DNA from: Paragonimus westermani
Lineage: Eukaryota; Platyhelminthes; Trematoda; Plagiorchiida; Troglotrematidae
Length of the DNA stretch: 64,000 nt
Assembly: GCA_008508345.1 (NCBI GenBank)
Contig: QNGE01000831.1
Coordinates: forward strand, 77,840 to 141,839
Direction of reading: 5' to 3'
Both the position numbers and the translations under genes were made by a program. Every line of letters starts with the position of its first letter. Position 1 is the first letter of the stretch. Positions 1 to 10,635 of this stretch are shown here, in pieces. The notes beneath the pieces are model-generated. The model was not told the origin of the DNA, made no database searches, and saw only the letters and a program-made list of their open reading frames with translations.

Positions 1-269
1 CTAACCCCCTTCTTCCTGATACGGAAGACAGCAGTGCCGCAACTATAAAAATAGTTCTGCTGTATGCCCATAGGATTGTGCCTCACTGCCTAAGCACTCC
101 TACGCGGTCAGTAATGCGACATACAATCCTATGAGTGTAACTGCTTTTCGTCTGACTGCTCCCCTTTGGCCTGTCTGATAAGGTTGCACCTGGAAGGACC
201 GGAGTCCTAGTCAGCATAGCCCGCCGGATCAAAGCAGTACACAAGCCCGACCACCACGTCAAGGTAGCA
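1..269 (-). mobile_element. Family B retrotransposon 5' end, partial copy 1
   Basis: The reverse complement of this stretch matches the 5' region of the family B element at 46520-46760. Shared features are the block read as TWWSGLC, the GTTGCACC/GCAACC block, and the ggaggacagcagtgcc block. Only the 5' end is present, and it runs off the window edge. Its start, near the sequence accaccacgtcaaggtagca, is the same as in the next copy and at 46530, which defines the 5' terminus of the family. Confidence 0.65.
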
Positions 270-289
270 GTATAGGTCGGGCCGGATTG

Positions 290-958
290 TGCACTTTGTT
301 GACTAATCTCTATCGGGAGATTGATAGGTTCTGTTACTTCCCTGTTATTCATGTGTGGAAGAGGGTTGACTTGAGGAACCCCGCCTCAAGTCTCTGACTC
401 AAAAACCCAAATTGCGAGACAGAAAGATACAAGGTTTTCTTGGAAGACCTTACCTGGAGCCAATACCTCAAGAATCTGGCTTTCTTGGCAGTAAGGAGCT
501 TGTCTAGCTTGACGGCGCAGTGAATAAGACGTCACTGTTTGATTCTGAATGCTGCTACTCGTAGTGGATGTACTCGAAGCTACCTCAGTTTTTTGGGTGG
601 TACGGGATATTTTTCAACCATATTGGATAATAGGCCGGCGGTCATGATCAACCTTCTGGCGATCAGAGTACTATTTGATTGAGGGTACCTTTTCCAACCC
701 CTTCTTCCTGATATGGAGAACAGCAGTGCCGCAAATATAAAAGTAGTTATGTACACTCATCTGATCGCGCCCTAACATCCAGGCGCTCCTACGTGGTCAC
801 TAGTGCTAAATACCACCTTGCGAGTGCAACTGATTTTCTTCTGACTACCCCGTTCGCTCTGTCTGACATGATTGTATTTGGAAGATCCGAAGTCCTAGTT
901 AGCATAACCCTCCTGATCTGCGTAATGCATAACTCTGACCACCACGCCAAGGTAGCAC
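290..958 (-). mobile_element. Family B retrotransposon 5' end, partial copy 2
   Basis: This is a second copy in the same orientation, longer than the first. It matches, in reverse, the part of the 46520 element from its 5' terminus through the ggtccctcaagtcaatcccc block to just before the endonuclease ORF (about 47150). It has neither reverse transcriptase nor 3' end. Bases 695-958 repeat bases 1-269 in direct orientation with scattered substitutions and small indels, so the two are diverged tandem copies. The region reads as non-coding. Confidence 0.65.
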
Positions 959-962
959 AATG

Positions 963-1545
963 GGTCTGGATATCCTATTCACGACCAAGACGTTAACAGA
1001 CTTTCTTTATTTGACCGTCGTAGTCTCCGCCAGTTAGCCCGCATCAAGCGGGATGATCATGTGAACTATGCAGCTATTCGCCACCTCATACTTCAGAACT
1101 CTTCGGATACGCGATCAATTAGTCAACCAGTCACGTTGCGCAACCTACCATGGTTGGGTCACGTACTCCGCACGTCTGCTATGGACCTACGGCATCGGGC
1201 ATTGTACATTGAGACCATCGACTGGAGTGAAACTGTATGGCTGTCAGACAGAAACATGGTCGTGAAACAGGAAGACCCTGAACGTCTCATTGAGTAAAGT
1301 GAGTAGCTATCGCTTGCCTGGCAATGGCTTTCATGACCACTTACGTCGCTGCCTAGAAACACTGTCCGAGATGGCAGTGTGTCGCAGTTATTAGCGTACC
1401 TGCATTCATACGGTTTTTCACCTTTGTGCTCGGATTTCTTTCATGATTTTTCAACCCTTTTGGTAGTTTTATTCTAGGATAATTGAAGTCATTGTTGGGA
1501 TTACCGGCGTGAGCAACAGTATCTTCTGGTCAGGTCTATGGACGC
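963..1545 (+). mobile_element. Family B retrotransposon 3' fragment (C-terminal RT ORF and 3' UTR)
   Basis: Reading + strand, HDQDVNRLSLFDRRSLRQLA and, further on, LPWLGHVLR and RHRALYIET match the C-terminal region of fluke APE-type retrotransposon polyproteins (usually LSVFDHRCLR and LRWLGHVLRM). The following non-coding part (gcgtacctgcattcata, ggtttttcacc, and so on) matches 49630-49780. The fragment is 5' truncated, with stops and a frame change. It meets the reversed 5'-end copies at about 960. Confidence 0.7.
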
Positions 1546-4500
1546 AGTGAATGAATTAATCTCGTTCGAGCCTTGCCCGTCAGCCTGATTGCCATCAGGT
1601 GCCCCATTTGGCTTGTTCGTATCATTCAAACCTACCACATTATATCTTTTGGAAAGCTTAAAGTTTCACGTCCTGTTACGAATATGACCTGTTTTGCCTC
1701 AGGTGAAAGTTTCCCATTATTATTAGCTTTATTTTGAAGTGAGAATCGATCGTGTGGAGTCCGTTTGTGAACGAAAGCAACAACCGAATGGCCAGTAACA
1801 CTCTACCACATCGATAATTCTGTTGTCGCTTATCGTCAGAAGCGTTGGTGGAATATTTTCATGTACGTGAATTATCTCGTGTGTTCAGTTGAGTTGTCCA
1901 TCGTACCGCCTTTACTTAGCGAGAGAGTTGTCCACTCAGCTTTTTGTGGTGGTTAAAAAATGGTGCGTTTTCTGTTGTGTTATATATTATTTATTCGCTG
2001 TGAGCTGCTTGACAAATCGTCTATTCTCGTCCGTCGATCATGTAAAACAGTGGGAGAAGGCCGGCCAAGCAACTACCTCAGTGCGAACGCTGCATTCGAA
2101 TGTGAATCTTGTTCAACCTGTACAACATTTATTCTCGTAGGTTCACGACATGATGACTAAACGAGTGAGCGAACCTTGTGTTCGTAATTAACTGGGTGGC
2201 AGCAACCTGCGTCAGTGTCACAACAATGACACCGCCTATACCGGAACTTTCTACAGACGGGAGCCAGTATGCGGCGTTTGACCATCACCGCTGAGGTAAA
2301 CGTTAGCATTATGAGTTTATGATTGTATGGTAAAATTATAAACGAATTGATGAGGTTAGCCACATAGTCTACTACCATTGTAGATTCAGTTTTTAGGTTT
2401 TGAAGTTAGGATGTACGTCTGTGTTGCGTCGTCGTCCGTGCTAACCGCTTGGGGATGAGCTCCGCATTTCTCTGTCGCAGGCTTCGGCCCATTCTACCAA
2501 TGTTCTCATCGTTGCAACTGCAGATAAACCGGAAAATAATATGATGAGCACTTTCCTTAGGGAGGCTGATCAAGGAACTGCACAGTAATTATAAAGGTGG
2601 AGAGTATCACAATATCACTTCGATATAAGTGCGATTACTAGCAGGCTTCAACCGTTGCTTCACATCGTTAGTGTTATGGTCTTTGTGGAAGTAGCTGGTA
2701 AAGGCTCACTCCTCCAGAACTGCTTGTGATTGCGTCTTGACCACTCACTGCTTTTGGCAAATTTCAATATATTTTTAGCCTGATACCCATTCACAACCCG
2801 GGCGCTTCTCGTGGGTCCTCTTCCTTTTTTTACAGCCCTCGGAACGTTATCTTCATACCCGATGTAGAACCGGTCGCATTGAATCGTGGTTGTATGCCAT
2901 TAACACAAATAAAGAACCTCGGTTACTGAACTAATGTATCGAAACAATCTCAATCTGTTGGAAAAGTAGCACCCTCTTTATAAAGGATTGACAGTGCTTG
3001 CGTTAGCGCTTACTCTTGGACGGCAGTCATTTTCCGTTTTGATTGGCCTATTCGCTGTCAGTTTGAACGACCTTGTTTCAGGCAACTCATCTGTTTAAAT
3101 CCAACGTATGTTCAAACGAGGTGCATTGCTGTTCATCGCTTGTGAACAGATTTGTGTAGCGGCTGATCGGCTGACCTTGATGAATCCCAGTTTTTCTCAC
3201 AACACTTCGTACATGAGTTTTGATTGGGTGCACATTATTGAATCACAGAATCGACCTAGTTCAGTTTCTACGATGGGTTGTACGTAATGCCCTCTCTGCA
3301 CAAGTTCACGGTAAACGGAGTGACTGATTGCACTATCTCGCGGTCCGGAAATTAGGCCACATGAGAGAGACAGTAGTCTTTTCACGATCACATCATTAGT
3401 AACGGTGATTTTGGTGGGTGGAATTAAAATGGCCCAAAAGGGTGCTGATATGGTCGTACCCAATCATTGTGAATAGGACTGTGACATAACATTTGTATAG
3501 CATTGCACAGCAGACTTAATTGGGTGGTTAGTCTTCGATCATTCCAACAGAAATATACGTTAATGTAGTGTTCAAAAGCGAATCAAATATTTTCTGTACA
3601 CAGCCAATTGTGATCTGATTCTTTCCGATTATCAACAGGAATACACAAAGAAAGTAAAATTAAATTTATCCAATGAGTCAATTATCCCATGGAAAGATGT
3701 ATTCATGATTAATAAGTCAACACCGTTTTTGAGGGCAGCTGATGAAATGTTCCCTGAAATGAAAAGATTCATCACATATCATGCACTGAAGGTTTTGCAA
3801 CTGACACCAAAAACTTGAGCCGGTCACTAAAAAAGGCTGTGCCTTTTAGGAATCGACCTCAACGGGACGTTGGTCTTGTACGGTCTTGATAGGTCGTCTT
3901 TTCCGGATTTGTACTTCGCATTCGGCTACAATCTTCCTTTTTCTGACCAGTTGGTGTAACTACCATTGAATAATCTGTAGTATCTTCGCTACCCGTTTTC
4001 CACCAGCCTGTTATCTAGTACGTGGTACTAAGTTCAGTCACGTACTCAGTGTTATTTACAGTTAGCACAACAGGGATTTTGTCAGGTGAAAAGAACCGCG
4101 AAACACCTTATCGCAGTGGGTTCCGTGACTAACCCTTTCATTTCGTTCACGGCGTTATTGCGCATTCATAGCCTGAAGACGTTAGCGTTCACCCGAACGA
4201 TATCGATCAAACGACTTGTGCCGACCGTTTATTGGGAAAAGACGCTGATTTGGTTGATCTCGCCCCATTGGAACTGTTCGTCCCAACTTATCATTTATAC
4301 ATATGTCCGTCCTTTAACTGTTAAGACACCATGCACGGAACTTATGCAATTGTATGTTCTGTGTAATCAGTCGATTAGAATGGACGAACAGTTCGCATCA
4401 TGGTACATATTTCGACTTGTTGCATTGGATGAATGGAACTGAAAAATGTATGCTATTGGAATGTCAGCTGATATTTGCGGTTGATGCTGATGCGCTTCGC

Positions 4501-5188
4501 CTGTTTAGTTAGTATTGCATAACTCTTGATGTCTAACTGAATCGTTGAGTTGTTCGACACAACTTCCCGTTTTCGTGCCACAGTGGTTATTTCGGGTTTG
4601 CTGTTCAATTGAAGCCTCATTTTATAAAGAACGGCAATGTAAGTAGTATGTGTTTGGGGTTCAAAGTTTGCCGTAAACATGAAAGGTTTCACAATCGTCA
4701 TTCGTCACGCATATCTACCCGGTGAACCTCGATCATACACCTTACTGTCTCAGTTGTAAATGGTGAAGTCTGAAGCTGCCAACTCATTCGCGAGCTATTA
4801 TTTACCGCTTGTCTCGTTTTCATTTGACTCCGCAAGTTACTGCAAACTTCAAGGGCAAATGATTTAGTGGCCCCAAACTTCGACATCTGTCGTCCCTGTA
4901 GTGAGATGTGGGGCTGGCGTCTGCAACTTTGTTTTGGCCCATCAGATAAGTCTATCATTTGTCGCTCACTATCGTGTCAGCTATATGTGATCGCGTGAAT
5001 TTTGCGTTTCCTTCCCTCCAGAATATATTTATCTGTGTTTGCTCATGAACAAGTATTTCATATAGTATGCACTAAGCTATGTTAAGCTAGTCATCAGTCA
5101 ATTCACTAATATCCCCAAACTTTAACCCATTCGATGCAGTTTTGTTCTGTCTGCAGTGCTTACTTCTTTCATTAAACCACTACTCTAG
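1546..5188. other. Upstream intron or flank, no recognised gene
   Basis: No coding exon, RNA gene or clear transposon was recognised. The VPS15 N-lobe, HGD catalytic loop and APERF motif were looked for here and not seen. An open frame at 4086-4442 (+) of 118 codons has no recognisable domain, and its amino acid composition does not suggest a real protein. Confidence 0.5.
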
Positions 5189-5505
5189 GAGGATGTCGCT
5201 TCCACATCAACTCAAAATGCACTACCGGTTTCGAGTATGGACGTTTGTGTAGATGAACTCAATTTGTCAGCCTCTGATTCACACCAGGACGTTCTAATAC
5301 CAGAGCCAAGCTCCAGGATTTCCAAATCCGAAGATGGGCTCGAACCGGATGATGAGGTTGTCAGTCAGGTCGCTTACATGGAAAGCGATGATAATTCCAC
5401 GGCGATGAAAGATGCGTCCGATATCTCACTATCTACTAAGAGCACCTCCAACAAGACAGGAACTGAAGTTCTACTTGTACCGTCAATGGATTTGTTTTCT
5501 GCTGG
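5189..5505 (+). CDS. PIK3R4: VPS15 exon: acidic/Ser-rich insert ending in kinase motif SMDLFSAG
   Basis: The exon follows an acceptor ending tactctag and stops at a GTCAGT donor. It gives 105 codons plus two bases (GG). The last residues, SMDLFSAG, match AMDIFSAG of the human VPS15 C-lobe, and the split Gly codon is completed by the first base of the next exon, giving GCV as in the human protein. The preceding ~97 residues are rich in Ser, Thr, Asp and Glu (for example EDGLEPDDEVV) and look disordered. Human VPS15 has a different variable segment here, between the APERF motif and AMDIFSAG. APERF itself is not in this exon, so an upstream exon is expected. The 3' end is firm; the 5' boundary is less certain. 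Confidence 0.8.
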
Positions 5506-5886
5506 GTCAGTTTATTTTTTCGGGCAACTAGGTCAGCGTGATCACATAATTGGTGTACACTAATGGCAGCTCGGTTTCTATCATTGTTTTTACTGATCCG
5601 CATCTATTTCTGGGGCGCCTTAACAGCAAGAAGTTTTCTTCTTGCGTGGATATCATGAGTGTTAGACTGAACTGTTGAAAGATGTTCACTCAGGCAGAGT
5701 GTATTCAGTGTGCCAGTCCGGTGTGGGCAACAGCATTAAGTAAATTACTCTTGGTTTTCATTTCACTCCTCCCGATTGTTTGTATTGGGGCCAGATAAAA
5801 TGATAGTCTATCTTCTAGGTACTTTGGTTGTCATGTTTAAGATCTACATGAGTACATCTTTAGTTTTCAGCTGTGATCATAGCTCC

Positions 5887-6035
5887 TGCTACCTTGACTT
5901 GGTGATCAAGCTTGGTGCTGTTTGGATCCGGTGAGCTACGCTGACTAGGACATTGGTCCCTGCAGGTTCAACAATGGCACATTGGCCAAAATGGAGCTGC
6001 CAGACAAAAAGCAAATGCGCTGGTTGTGGATGGTT
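5887..6035 (+). mobile_element. Family B retrotransposon 5'-end fragment
   Basis: The stretch taccttgacttggtgatcaa and the following ctgtttggatccggtgagct block match the 5' terminus of the element at 46530, including the gactaggac and tgcaggttcaa blocks. Only about 150 bp is present, and the rest of the element is missing. It lies in the intron after the first VPS15 exon. Confidence 0.6.
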
Positions 6036-6116
6036 CCACTGTGTTGTATTTCGGTTTGGCTTGGTGTTTGTTTTTACCTGATATGGCTTTGCTTATAATT
6101 TGTTTGTCTCTGGAAT

Positions 6117-6340
6117 CATCGTCATCCTCATCGCAGACAGCAATAGATAAGTGTGAACCACTGACACTTAACTGTCACACAACCATGAAAAACAAAAAAG
6201 CCAATCCTATTAAAGAAGAGAGGAGAGAAAAGGAATGGGACGGGAAGGGATCTAACTACAAAAAATAGATACGTCCACATTCAACCATTCAACATCAAGT
6301 GCCTACACCTTATAACTAAACAACTGAGTTGTCTGCAATA
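6117..6340 (-). mobile_element. Family B retrotransposon 3'-end fragment
   Basis: It begins on the + strand with tcatcgtcatcctcatcg, the reverse complement of a (TGA)n-like tail, followed by agacagcaata and a purine-rich block ending gggatctaac. The same series occurs at 30638-30860, where it is the 3' end of a reversed family B element. The copy is strongly 5' truncated, the usual outcome of target-primed reverse transcription. Confidence 0.6.
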
Positions 6341-6888
6341 ATATGGTTAACTTCTTAAAAGTGTGGTTCTTGAGCTTGTGCATGGTTGTTGCAATTTGGT
6401 TGCTATTAGTTGTCAATGTTACTGTGTTTGTGTATGCTTATGTCACCCGCCGCTCCGCGGTACAGGGTTTTAGCCAAAAGCCTCCTGTCTAAGACTTGGC
6501 GTCCTGGCAGTATCCACAGCCCATACAATCCATGATACCACGAAATAAACCGAATACCATACTGCATCCACCGTAGCGCAGGTAAAGCAGATCGCCCTAT
6601 CTGTTGTTTGCGGGAAGTTGAGTAAGTGAGCATGTGCTACTGCCAAACCCACCACGTTCCTCTACCCTGGTGTCCATTCCAGCATGAACTCTAGGGTAGA
6701 CAATACTCACGCAAATCTCAGTAACACAGAGACCCACCTGAGACACGCCTGGGGACGCAAGACGCTCTCCGTGGGGACATGGAGTGTGCGCACGCTGTTG
6801 GATTGGTGCAGCACCGCATGGTGGCCAGAACGCTGCGGCACAGTGATCGCGATGGGACTGAGTCGCCATGACATCGAGATAACAGCCT

Positions 6889-8034
6889 TGGGTGAAACAA
6901 GGTTTGTTCCGAGACGCATGTGCTGGGCACACCTTCCACTGGATAGGTTATTTGGCAGACGGTGCTCGGGAGCATGTTGTCTGTTTCGCATTGGATGATC
7001 ACATCAGTGCTTTGATGATGGACGAACCGTTCGGTATCCGCCCTGAATTCTTTTCCATGTGCGCGCGACTCGGTCGAGGTAAGTGTGTCACATTTGTTGG
7101 TGTTTACAGTCCGACGGTGTGTCACACTGTTCGTTTTGGGGACTAATTCTATGATTAGCTGTGCACCACAATCCGGCGGGCACTGCTGAGTGCCTGACTG
7201 TGTGTCCTGAGTGACTTGAACGTTCGAGTTGGACGGGACTCTGTAACCTGGCCGAAATTCTTTAGATCCTACGGCGTTGGTTCAGTCAATGAGAACGGTG
7301 GTGGTCTGCTCCAACTGTGTGCTACTCATGGGGTGGCGATCACAAACACCCGACTGCGGCTGACTGTGAGTGACATCACGATGTGGATTCACCCCCGAAA
7401 CAGTCACTGCCATTCGCCTGATTTTGTGACTGTGCACTAGGGCGGCATTCGTGAAGTGCGTAGGGTGAAACAAGGTTTGTTCCGAGACGCATGTGCTGGG
7501 CACACCTTCCACTGGATAGGTTATTTGGCAGACGGTGCTCGGGAGCATGTTGTCTGTTTCGCATTGGATGATCACATCAGTGCTTTGATGATGGACGAAC
7601 CGTTCGGTATCCGCCCTGAATTCTTTTCCATGTGCGCGCGACTCGGTCGAGGTAAGTGTGTCACATTTGTTGGTGTTTACAGTCCGACGGTGTGTCACAC
7701 TGTTCGTTTTGGGGACTAATTCTATGATTAGCTGTGCACCACAATCCGGCGGGCACTGCTGAGTGCCTGACTGTGTGTCCTGAGTGACTTGAACGTTCGA
7801 GTTGGACGGGACTCTGTAACCTGGCCGAAATTCTTTAGATCCTACGGCGTTGGTTCAGTCAATGAGAACGGTGGTGGTCTGCTCCAACTGTGTGCTACTC
7901 ATGGGGTGGCGATCACAAACACCCGACTGCGGCTGACTGTGAGTGACATCACGATGTGGATTCACCCCCGAAACAGTCACTGCCATTCGCCTGATTTTGT
8001 GACTGTGCACTAGGGCGGCATTCGTGAAGTGCGT
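6889..8034 (+). repeat. 573-bp direct tandem duplication (endonuclease block)
   Basis: Units 6889-7461 and 7462-8034 appear identical wherever compared, including every reading frame in them. The junction is caught at gaagtgcgt/agggtgaaac. The unit is a multiple of three (191 codons). The homologous copy at 27275-27930 has only one unit, with the sequence after it matching that after the second unit here, so the single-unit form is probably ancestral. Confidence 0.9.
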
Positions 8035-8738
8035 GTTTCGCGAGTAATGCGGGGCGCTGCTTGTAGCACGGTTCATACCGTCGTTATGACAACACTGTTT
8101 ATCCATGTATCCAAGCCTCTCCATTGTCGATCCTCCAGACAACGGCAGAAGGTCCATACCCAGGCCATTAGAGATTTCTGAAACCAGGACTGCTTTCAAA
8201 CGTGCAGTTGTTGCTTCTCTGAGAAACGCTCCCGTATCCACTACCCGCAAAGATATGTGGCAACAGCCCAAAGAACAGATCACGCCAACAACCACCGAGA
8301 CGATCGGTATCGAACTCCAGAAACGTCCGGACTGCCTCGACGACAACAACGCGGCTACCTCCAGCGCGGTACGAGATAAGAATGCGGCCTCTGCCGCCTA
8401 CATAGTGAACCCGGAAAATGGAGACAAGAGAGCGACGTTTTGGAATGCTCGCCGTCAACTCACCGAACGTGTTCGCGGAATCATGGATTACTCGTGAAGG
8501 AAGCAAGTTGAGCAGATGCAATGCTACACCGATCGCAGACAGCACAAGGAGGTCTGCGATTAGCCTAAGGCGATTTTCAGTTCATCCGTCCAGTCCACGA
8601 AAGCACTGATTGGCGTGGACACCAGCACTTCGTGTATCCAGCCAGAGGGCATCATGAAAGTCCGGCGCAAACACTCCGCTAGCCTACCAATCCGTTTCAC
8701 TGCCATTGGTTGGGTGACCGTGGACAAATTGCCTGTAA

Positions 8739-9836
8739 GAATCCTCCTGAGCCGACTGAATGTGGACGTTCTGGAGGTCAACGTTCCTGACGAGCAACAT
8801 GGATTCCGGGCGAATCACAGTACGGTCGACTGGATGATGGTTGCTCGACAGATTCAGGAGAAGTGCTGCGAACGCAGCCATTCTCTCTATGCGCTGTTCG
8901 TGGATTTCACCGAGGCCTTTGATTCCGTGAGCCGCGAGGTGTTGCGGATAGTGCTTAGTAAGTTCACACGTCCATTTTGATTAGAATGTTGCATGTAGGT
9001 ATAAAGGCGAAGGTACAATCGAGTGAATCGATCTGTGATGATTTGGACACTGTCACTGGCGTGAAGCAGGGTTGTGTACAACTCCATCCCTATTTCGTTT
9101 GTGTTTGACTGTCACGCGAACAGATGCTCATCAAGACTCGGTGGAGCATGGCGTTGAGGTTGGGTGCCGGACAGATGGACGTCTACTGGATATTCGCCGT
9201 TTCGGCGCCCCAACTAGGTTACATACCTCAACGATGCGCCTGCTTCTGTTCGCAGATGATACTGCGTTGTTCGCACACAGTGAAAAAGAATCCTCCTGAG
9301 CCGACTGAATGTGGACGTTCTGGAGGTCAACGTTCCTGACGAGCAACATGGATTCCGGGCGAATCACAGTACGGTCGACTGGATGATGGTTGCTCGACAG
9401 ATTCAGGAGAAGTGCTGCGAACGCAGCCATTCTCTCTATGCGCTGTTCGTGGATTTCACCGAGGCCTTTGATTCCGTGAGCCGCGAGGTGTTGCGGATAG
9501 TGCTTAGTAAGTTCACACGTCCATTTTGATTAGAATGTTGCATGTAGGTATAAAGGCGAAGGTACAATCGAGTGAATCGATCTGTGATGATTTGGACACT
9601 GTCACTGGCGTGAAGCAGGGTTGTGTACAACTCCATCCCTATTTCGTTTGTGTTTGACTGTCACGCGAACAGATGCTCATCAAGACTCGGTGGAGCATGG
9701 CGTTGAGGTTGGGTGCCGGACAGATGGACGTCTACTGGATATTCGCCGTTTCGGCGCCCCAACTAGGTTACATACCTCAACGATGCGCCTGCTTCTGTTC
9801 GCAGATGATACTGCGTTGTTCGCACACAGTGAAGAT
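8739..9836 (+). repeat. 549-bp direct tandem duplication (reverse transcriptase block)
   Basis: Two units repeat at an offset of 549 bp with the same sequence, from gaatcctcctgagccgac to cgcacacagtgaa. Each holds the GFRANHSTVDW to FADD part of the RT. The length is again a multiple of three (183 codons). The reversed homologue at about 26386-26931 has one unit. Confidence 0.9.
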
Positions 9837-9849
9837 GAACTACAGTAAC

Positions 9850-10635
9850 TGATCAGGTATTGTTGAGGAAATGGATGTAGGTGTGTTTCTCAGATGAACG
9901 ATGACTGAAATACCGTCCTTGTCTTTGAGTTCTACCTGAGTTCGCCATTTGGTTTCTGACGGTGTCTGAATGATCCACAGTAATGAGACTTGCAAACGTA
10001 AGGAATTTCGCTCTGACCAGTGTATGTTTCACACCGCTTCCACTTTGGTGCATCACTCTTTGACAGTACTTCGCGAATGTCGCTGTCACACGATCGCATA
10101 AGGAGGCAGATGTTGATGGCCGTTATCTGAGCGAGTCCACTCCGTGATATTACTCGCATCCAGCCGGAACCGGTGTTTTTGGTAGCCAGGTCGTGGGCAG
10201 CACCCAGGCGGAGCAGGTGATCACCGTTCGGATTGACTGCATACACGCCGTGGGCTCTGGGGATTCCCAACCAGGCTGTTAAGTCGCGCCCAACTCGTAC
10301 GTTAAAGTCACCCACAGTAAACAGTCGTTTACTCGCCTTTGTCGAGTGAAATTTGGCTGACAGCTGGCCACAGGTTCTTTGTGTTAGGGATGTGACAAAT
10401 ACTTGTACAGTAAGCACTAGGATATATAGCAGACCTCTCTGGACAGAGCCACAAGCACCTGGACATGGTCCGAGGAATGTTGCGGTGAGGTTCGCACATC
10501 ATCAGGAAATTGATGCCGTCATCGATTGCGAAACAGACAGCGTGCTCCGGATCACCTGCGGAGTAACTTATCCAGTGAAATGTACACCCATCACCTGCTC
10601 TCCGGACCTCAATTTAGTTTGCAAGTTTACGTCTT
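9850..10635 (-). mobile_element. Family A retrotransposon endonuclease fragment, inverted
   Basis: The minus strand reads LFTVGDFNVRVGRDLTAWLG and further on VNPNGDHLLRLGAAHDLA, the APE endonuclease segment equivalent to NVRVGRDSVTWPKF at about 7220. Upstream on the minus strand (10420-10620) it matches the QITY/VHHQ region antisense to 6900-7120. It is clearly more diverged than the identical copies at 6.9-8.0 kb and 27.3 kb, so it is an older insertion, abutting the 6440-9838 element tail to tail. Confidence 0.8.

Larger units (their letters stand above)
6440..9838 (+). mobile_element. Family A non-LTR retrotransposon with two internal tandem duplications
   Basis: An APE endonuclease and reverse transcriptase can be followed on the + strand: SVGTWSVRTLLDW near 6770 and DIEITALGETRF near 6875 (endonuclease N-terminus), NVRVGRDSVTWPKF and NTRLRLTVSD (endonuclease middle; the usual GDFN start is degraded), then GFRANHSTVDWMM, VDFTEAFDSVSRE, GVKQGC and LLFADDTALFAHSE (RT motifs). 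Frames are broken by stops and shifts, so it is dead. The endonuclease block is duplicated in tandem at 573 bp and the RT block at 549 bp. The C-terminal part seen at 25500-26280 is absent. It lies in the intron 5506-13040. Confidence 0.85.

Noticed and set aside
1..958. Long terminal repeats of an LTR element (direct repeats 1-269 and 695-958)
   Set aside because: The same sequence is the 5' region of a non-LTR element at 46520, and no LTR-type termini or gag/pol lie between the copies.
4086..4442. 118-codon frame as upstream VPS15 kinase exon or other gene
   Set aside because: No kinase motif (HGD, DFAS, APERF) and no recognisable domain.
7216..8013. Two identical 74-codon frames as host genes
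   Set aside because: They are the endonuclease part (NVRVGRDSVTWPKF) of duplicated retrotransposon units, with no complete ORF.
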